64,000 nt of DNA, from positions 12,338,101-12,402,100 of the forward strand of contig NC_003074.8 of assembly GCF_000001735.4 (NCBI RefSeq), given 5' to 3'. Source of the stretch: Arabidopsis thaliana. Its lineage: Eukaryota; Streptophyta; Magnoliopsida; Brassicales; Brassicaceae. Positions 57,701-64,000 of the stretch are shown piece by piece. The first letter of the stretch is position 1, and each line of letters opens with the position of its first letter. The notes beneath the pieces are model-generated. The model saw only the letters and a list, made by a program, of their open reading frames with translations. It did no database searches and was not told the DNA's origin. Made by a program: the position numbers and the translations under genes.

Positions 57701-60188
57701 TGGAAGTTGTTTCTCGATGAAAGACATGGGTGAAGCTGCCTATATTCTTGGATAAGAATCTATAGAGATAGATTAAACAAAATAATTGGACTAAGTCAAG
57801 ATACTTATATAGATAAGGTCTTGCACATGTTCAATATGCATGATTCTAAGAAAGGCTTTATACAATGTCTCATGGTATAACTCTTAGCAAGACTTAGTGT
57901 CCTTCGACGCATGATGAGCGAGAGCGGATGAGTAAGATTTCATATGCTTCTGCTATAGGATCTATCATGTATGCTATGCTCTGCACTCGCCCAGATGTTG
58001 CATGTGCTTTGAGCATGACGAGCAGATACCAATCTGATCCAGGTGAAAGTCACTGGATAGTAGTCAAGACCATCCTTAAGTACTTGAGAAGAACTAAGGA
58101 TAAGTTTTTGGTCTATGGAGGAAGTGAGGAACTTGTTGTGAGTGGTTCTACTGATGCCAGCTTTCAAACAGACAAAGATGTTTTCCGATCGAAATCACGA
58201 TTTGTCTTTTGTCTAAACGGAGGAGAAGTGAGTTGGAAGAGTTCCAAACAGAGCACTGTGGCAGACTCTACAACTGAAGCTGAGTATATAGCTGCTTCTG
58301 AAGCGGCTAAGGAGGCTGTTTGGATTAGGAAGTTCATTACTGAACTTGGTGTGGTTCCTAGTATTTCTGGCCCCATTGATCTTTACTGTGATAACAATGG
58401 TGTCATAACGCAAGCAAAAAAACCTAGATCACACCAGAAATCCAAACACATACAAAGGCGATATCACCTCATTCGTGAGATTAATGATAGAGGTGATGTG
58501 AAGATTAGCAGAGTTTCAATGAATGCAAATGTTGCTGATCCTTTTACTTAACCTCTTCCACAGCCGAAGCATGAGAGTCATATTGCTGCGATTGGCATTA
58601 GATTTATAAAGATGTGATCTTATTTCTAGTGTGAAGTTTTTCTTTTATGATATGATGTTCATGTTAAAAGAAATTTGGATTTATTTTTAAATTAATGAAA
58701 TTTGTTTCAGTATTATTTATTTATTTGATAATTAAATAATAGTCCCAAATAATTTATATCATTCTTATAGGTCATCAAGTACGTGACTTGATCATGAAAC
58801 CCTGTAAGTGAAAAATGACATTAAAAAATTGATTATAGAGTCAGAATCGTTTATCACTTAAGATAATGAGTTCTGAGTTATAATGATTCCTGAACTGATA
58901 TGTAGAAACTTCAACTTCTTATTAAGTCCCTAGTCAAGGTTATTAAAATGGGACATTAATAACTAAGAATGACTAGTATGTGAGGTGACTGATGACTAAG
59001 TTTCATGGAGTCATTAATATGTGGTATTAAAGTCAATCACATAGATATGTGTTCGAGAACACAGTATTGGACTGACCCGTTATGAGAACTCTACAAGATT
59101 GTTATATGAGTGTCATAAGAGTTTCTCATCACAACTATAGAGTATAGTTCTTTGACCTGAGTTCGTCATGATTTCTTACTCATGGATTAGTTCGCTTTGA
59201 CTCTGTCAAACATCAGCCGAAAAGGTGATTATAAAGACAAGTGATTGGGCGCGTTATGAATTGTATAAGGAACAGGCATGGAACAAGATGGGATTTGTCC
59301 CTCCCATATAACGGGAGATAAATATCTTTGGGCCTATCGAAGATTTGATACTGAGAAATGCGTGGCCGCGCTCAAACGAGGTAAATGTCAGTCGTTTGTT
59401 TTATCAGTAAAAATCAGAGTTCGATAAACATAGTCTAGCTGAATAAGGATCATAATTTCTTGCCTTATGCTCAGATCGAGATATAGAGACAAAGGGATTA
59501 TGGGAATAGATGATTCCAGTACAAGTGAGAGATTGTTGGGAATGTCCTGAAATCAGTTGTATTTTATTCTATTTAAAGTGGTAATGTCGAGGTTTGACAT
59601 TTGTATAGTATTAGGTGGTTATTATGTTTTGCTAGAGACCGCTTATAATCTATGAGTGAGAACTCATTGCTAATATTATACAAACCTACATGATCACACA
59701 CCTAAGCAAACTGCATCAATGTTTATTATACTATATATGTTATATATGATATACATATATTTATGTACATGAATTTCAAAACGGGAATAAAAAGAGTTAT
59801 TGGACTTTGGCCCATTATTAATCCTAATTAATTAGGGTTAAACGGTTAGCTATATATATGATATATTAGCAACTTTTGTGATATGTACTTTTGATCGTAA
59901 AACCCTAAAATAAAGAGACAAATAGTTTGTCTAAGTTTTGAGATTAGGTCTCAAAGGAACTAGCATTCCAGATCTGATCCAGTTTGTGTGCGTGTGGATA
60001 CCGGTAGAGGCACAACACTTGGGGTGCTAAAACAACCTCGAAACAATATGGTTCATCTTTGCGTTGCAGAATATCCAGGTATATTCAAACCCTATTATCT
60101 AGATATAATTCTTTATTTACACAGTTCCTGGTAATTGAATTCGTTATTAGGATTTATAAATCGTTATAAAGAGGTACGAATTCCTACA
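54760..60188 (+). mobile_element. Copia retroelement fossil: interior plus 3' LTR
   Basis: Parts in order: a start like MSNPQSSYSVRDVLKKDKLN (55,449), protease (WVLDTGCSAHIC, 55,625-55,660), GAG-pre-integrase and integrase (HCRLGHINEKRI; SDQGGEYLSQVF; PPGIPQWNGVSERRNQTLLD), reverse transcriptase (YVDDILLLGDD at about 57,635-57,667) and RNase H (STDASFQTDKD; ADSTTEAEYIAASEAAKEAV). The order integrase before RT is diagnostic for Copia. A polypurine tract (acaagtgagaga) precedes the 3' LTR at 59,534. The element is broken, with multiple breaks. No LTR adjoins at the left; instead the duplicated flank does (see 54,759). The interior 54,760-55,440 and 58,556-59,533 shows no coding sequence. Confidence 0.92.
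59534..60188 (+). repeat. Copia 3' LTR (copy B)
   Basis: TGTTGGGAATGTCC...TTCCTACA, 655 bp, the same family as 46,240-46,900. It is followed by aaaat and then 53 bp of the small Helitron's 3' end to CTAG at 60,242-60,245, so the right flank is identical in kind to that of copy A. Confidence 0.92.
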
Positions 60189-61335
60189 AAAATAATTTGT
60201 AAATAGTAATACATAAACCCACACGTTGTGCGGGTACTCATCTAGTATCATTAATTCTAAATCATTCTTAAGTTTAACCTGTTGGTTTAAAAGAAGAATT
60301 TGATTTTTTGTAAATTTCAAAACAAAGTTATCAAATCAATGTTTTAAATTCTTATACTAATAGGGATACTTTAAAGACAGTTATGCTTGTTTTTTAGTGA
60401 TTGGTATCAATAGTTTTGATCTATAATGCCTAGAATCCAAAAAAACATTTATGACTTAAAACTTAGAGTCACAAAACAGTAACAATATGCGACTATATTT
60501 GGACTCATTTAATACTTGCGATTTTTTTAAATCGGAAAATCTCCTTAGACAATTGATATATATATACATATAGATTGAGTGAACAAAACTCAATCATTAT
60601 AAGTTTTTCAAAGCTTTAAATCACATTCTTTGAACACAATAATATTATTAATTCTAAATCATTCTTAAGTTTAACATGTTGGGTTAGAAGAAGGATTTGA
60701 TTTCTTGTAAATTTCCAAACAAAGTTATCAAATCAATGTTTTAAACTCGTATACTAATAGGGATACTCTAGAGTATAGTTATGTTTGGTTTTTAGTGATT
60801 GGTATCAATAGTTTTGATCTGTAATGCCTAGAATCCAAAAAAACAATTTGTGACTTAAATCTTAGAGTCATAAGACAGTAACAATTTGTGACTATATTCG
60901 GACTTATTTAATATTCGCTATTTTTTGTATTCGAAAAATCACCTTAGAGAATGTTATATATACATATATACTTTGATTGAATAAAAATCAATCATTATAA
61001 GCTTTTAGCTTTAAATCATATTGTTTGAACACAATAATATCATTAATTACAAATCATTTTTAAATTTTACATTTTGGTTTAGAAGAAAGATTGGATTTTT
61101 CAAAAACATTTAAATACAAAGTAATCAAATCAATGTTTTAAACTCTTATACTAATAGGTATCAATAGGGATACTCTAGAATACAGTTATGATTGTTTTTT
61201 AGTGATTGGTATCAATAGTTTTGATCTGTAATGCCTAGAATTTTTGAAAAAAAAACAATTTGTGACTTAAACCTAACAGTCATAAGACAGTAACAATTTG
61301 CCACTATATTCAAACTCATTCGATACTCGCGATTT
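60189..61335 (+). repeat. Helitron 3' stub and tandem array (copy B)
   Basis: 60,189-60,245 is the small Helitron's end (hairpin cccacacgttgtgcggg). Array units then start at 60,246, about 60,646 and about 61,041, colinear with copy A but without a LINE. Near 61,150 'taggtatcaata' is a local 12-bp-scale duplication not seen in copy A. Confidence 0.85.
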
Positions 61336-63302
61336 TTGGATGGTGAATTTTGGGCTTTTATTTTGGGGGGTGAGTTTTGCCCCTTTTTATATATGTATTT
61401 TTAATGGATTTGGGCTTTGGTTTGGGCGGTGAATTTTGCCTCCAATTTTGTTTTTGTTGTGACTCGTTTGCGACCTATTAAGGACTCCTTCTCGTTAATT
61501 ACTATGTAAACACTTAGTCGATTTTTCATTATGCGGGACTTCTCTTTCTGGATTTTGGGTTTCACTCTCAAAACCTCTCAACTCTCTTCTCTTCTCAAAT
61601 CGATTTCTCTCCTCAATCTCTCCTCAGTCTCTTCTGAATCTCTCCTCGATCTCTTCTCAATCTCTCCTCGATCTAACGGCGACAAAGGGTAATTCTACAC
61701 GGGGTCGCAGTGGCAAATCTCAATCAGGTTCGAGGGTCTTCACTAGTCCGGATACGAAGCCAAGCGCTAGTAAGTCTTAGAGGGTGAATCGTCCGAATCC
61801 TCTGAATCCAACCAATGGTAGGCGTAAAAGGCTGATCCTTTGAACCCAAGCAGAGGCTTGAGTCAAAATCCTCCGTATCCAGCGGTGGTTTGATTAACCC
61901 TCCATTGAATCCAAGTGTGAGTCGGACTATGAATAATAGTCGCGGAGGTGGGAGCAGAGGAGGAAGGAGTGGTGTCGGAGTGTCTTCTCACTCCTCTAGT
62001 CAATCAGAGACACAATCTATGATCCAATCACATAGAAGTCTTCCATCCCAGTACCTGCCGAGGACACAACCTCTTCCTGCTCCTCAACCACCGTCTCCTG
62101 TTATTCAACAACCGCCTTTTGCTCCTCAAAATGACAAAGAGGAAGATGACGAAGAAACAGATGATGACGACAACGACATACCAATCCAAGAAGATGATGA
62201 AGAAGAAGAAAATCCAGACCAAGACTACCAAGAGCTGTTAGATTGTTTGCTTAATCTTCAAGGCCGCCAACATTTACTTTTTCTGTCCAAGGTTCCTATC
62301 CCAGGCGTTGAAACTCTCTGGTAATTTCGCTCTCTCTCATTCTCTCGCTCTCCTTTTCTTCCTATTGTTGATGTGTTTAGAGCACTGCTAGAGATTGATT
62401 TGTGATTTATGATTGTGATTGTGCTAGAGTTTAGAGCACTCTCTAGTTACACTAGTTCTTGTGATTTTTTATTGTGATTGTGCAAGAGTTTAGATCACTC
62501 TCTAGTTCCTTTAGTTCTTGTATTTGTGATTGAGCACAGCTAGAGATGGATCTTTTTCTTGTATTTGTGATTGAGCACTGCTATAGTTTGTCTTTATAGA
62601 GACTAGTTCTCTATTTTTAATATAGGTTTAACATGCATAAATATAAACTACCTCGGGCGATTGCTGAAGTATTTAGGAGGAAATTTGATGGTCCATACTT
62701 CAATTGGAAGGTTACTATTTTTAGCATCCAAGAGAGATATTTCAGGAGTTTCGCGGTAACAATTTCACTTTTATCTTTCAAATTCTTATTGTTACTCATT
62801 TACTAATTATCCGTGCTAACTTATCTCTTTAATTTGTACCATGTAGAGGATGTTCTATTTGGATCATGGGCTTACTGAGGCTGTTAGAGAGGGGTTCAAA
62901 ATGTTAGCCCAAAAGCGTATGAAGGGCATTGTTAGTGAAGTTAAGAGGAGTGGTGTACAACCTCTTTGGATTCGTGGTAAACTTTGGGATCTGATGTGGG
63001 TTCATTGGAACACCAGTCGTGTAGTGGTGAGGAGTGAAAGTGCTTCACAATGAAGAAAATCCAATTGTGGCGATCTTGGTCTCTACAGATATGCATCCGA
63101 CAGAAATCGTTTGTGCAAGTTTACGAAGAATTGGTAACATTCCTCTGATTTTTATCCAAACAATTCACTATTCTTATATATTAATTACATGATTTTAATG
63201 TGTTTCAATTTCATTGTAGGAGGACATATATGGGCGCCCTGTATAAATTGGGGAAGTGTTTATGAAAACACATACTCGGGAAGTGTTTATGAAAACACAT
63301 AC
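61336..63302 (+). pseudogene. CACTA second-gene remnant, Transposase_24 type (copy B)
   Basis: After a pyrimidine-rich leader (61,560-61,680) the reading frame 61,890-62,324 encodes a serine/glycine-rich then acidic segment (GGGSRGGRSGVGVSSHSSSQ; EEDDEETDDDDNDIPIQEDD) ending VPIPGVETLW at a probable intron. Later exons: MHKYKLPRAIAEVFRRKFDG (62,635), MFYLDHGLTEAVREGFKMLA with MKGIVSEVKRSGVQPLWIRG (62,850-63,053), CGDLGLYRYASDRNRLCKF and EDIYGRPV-IGEVFMKTHTR (63,220-63,300). The domain matches that of the gene at 41,930-42,500. Stops occur at 61,780 and 63,244, with a frame change near 63,050. The C-terminal coiled coil is missing because an LTR starts at 63,303. Confidence 0.85.
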
Positions 63303-63305
63303 TCG
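63252..63305 (+). repeat. 27-bp in-frame tandem duplication
   Basis: 'gggaagtgtttatgaaaaca' starts at 63,251/63,252 and again 27 bases later, duplicating nine codons (GEVFMKTHT region) at the end of the CACTA remnant. Confidence 0.85.
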
Positions 63306-64000
63306 AAGCGGACCTGATCATGTCAAACCACTCGACCCCCTGGTCGAGTAGACGCTTCACGACCTCAATAGACCACTCGACCCCCTGGTCGAGTAGAAGA
63401 CTTCACTACTTCACTTCACCACTCGACCGCCTGGCCGAGTACCACCATGAGAGTCACTCGATCACTTCACTCGACCACCTGGTCGAGTATCATCACCTCC
63501 ACCACTTGACCATCCCTCGATCACGCCACTCTACCACAAAGTCGAGTATCACCATCACCATCACTCGACTACATACTCGATTGCCAGCTTCAGAGTCTTC
63601 TCCATTCCGCACTCAACCAGACACTCGAGCACAAGGAAGAAAAGAAGACTCCAGCTTATCACTCGACCGCTCACTCGACCACCTGGGTCGAGTACCGTTC
63701 TTAATCCGTCCCACTACTGCGTCGTTTTGAGTGTTAGGGTTTTGGAATATTTCGCTATAAGTAGCATGTATTTTACATTTTCGTTTATCTAAGTTTTATT
63801 CCGCAGACACTTTGTTCTTCACATTTTGTAATCCGGATTTCTTTTAATCTATTCAGTATTCAACATTTTGCTTTTGATTTCGTTTACTTTTGTTCATCCT
63901 GTTATCATCATGCTATTACTTTGTTGTTATCATGTTTTCATTCTATTCAACGTTTATGTTCTCTACAATGATGTCTGAGTAGTGAATAGGTTTCTGAGGA
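63303..64000 (+). mobile_element. Athila-like Gypsy LTR (partial, runs out of window)
   Basis: Begins in the middle of the LTR at 'aagcggacctgatca', matched in the minus copy at about 44,770. The U3 holds at least five near-perfect palindromes of the form ctcgaccNNctggtcgagta (63,330-63,490 and 63,673-63,693), followed by 'gctataagtagc' (63,755, TATA-like) and a leader. Same family as 4,339-6,045 and 44,961-35,441. The first 200 bp or so of the LTR are not present at the left. Confidence 0.8.

Noticed and set aside
63320-63730. 136-codon ORF rich in STPWSSRR repeats
   Set aside because: It is a translation of the palindrome array in LTR U3, not a protein gene.

Overview
The window is plant nuclear DNA and almost certainly Arabidopsis thaliana chromosome 3, in or near the pericentromere. 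Three host-gene signatures that I recall as neighbours there occur in order on the + strand: a two-exon 59-codon gene whose translation agrees with my memory of the orphan gene QQS (At3g30720; 11,361-11,626), a GLUTAMINE DUMPER gene best matching GDU6 (At3g30725; 14,409-14,744), and one exon of a ribosomal protein S25 gene (29,809-29,952; I recall RPS25C = At3g30740). Nearly everything else is transposable-element sequence, much of it nested. No tRNA, rRNA, CRISPR or bacterial-type structure was seen.

Layout. 1-3,448: two partial LTRs and a short interior of a Gypsy-like fossil. 3,449-4,338: a piece of a CACTA (En/Spm) transposase gene. 4,339-6,045: a lone Athila-like LTR. 6,046-12,273: a second CACTA family (TNP2-like gene, DUF8039-like second gene, subterminal repeats and right end), with QQS between its second gene and its right end. 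12,274-12,880: a LINE ORF1 fragment. 12,881-16,964: a low-TE island with GDU6, a foldback repeat and a tiny LINE insertion. 16,965-18,746 and 33,268-about 35,000: two halves of one minus-strand LINE, split by a 14.5-kb Helitron (18,747-33,267). The Helitron carries a Rep-helicase gene, an RPA1-like gene, a RING-H2 gene, an antisense RPS25 exon, a chimeric RPA/Rep remnant and a small nested Helitron. 35,441-44,961: a minus-strand Athila-like LTR interrupted by a 7.7-kb CACTA element (35,965-43,668). 45,027-45,534: a solo LTR with perfect target duplication. 45,726-46,957: a small Helitron holding a Copia solo LTR. From there a tandem duplication takes over: copy A (46,240-54,759, holding a later 5.9-kb LINE) and copy B (59,534-62,108 and onward), with Copia interior between. 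61,336-63,300: remains of a CACTA second gene. 63,303-64,000: another Athila-like LTR running out of the window.

How it fits together. The only genes likely to act for the host are QQS and GDU6. QQS seems to have arisen, or been trapped, inside a dead CACTA element, and its upstream region is a stack of short tandem repeats. The TE genes are decayed: the Helitron Rep-helicase, both CACTA transposases and all LINE ORF2s carry stops or frame changes. Order of events can be read from the nesting: LINE, then large Helitron, then small Helitron; and repeat array, then small Helitron, then Copia, then tandem duplication, then LINE in copy A.
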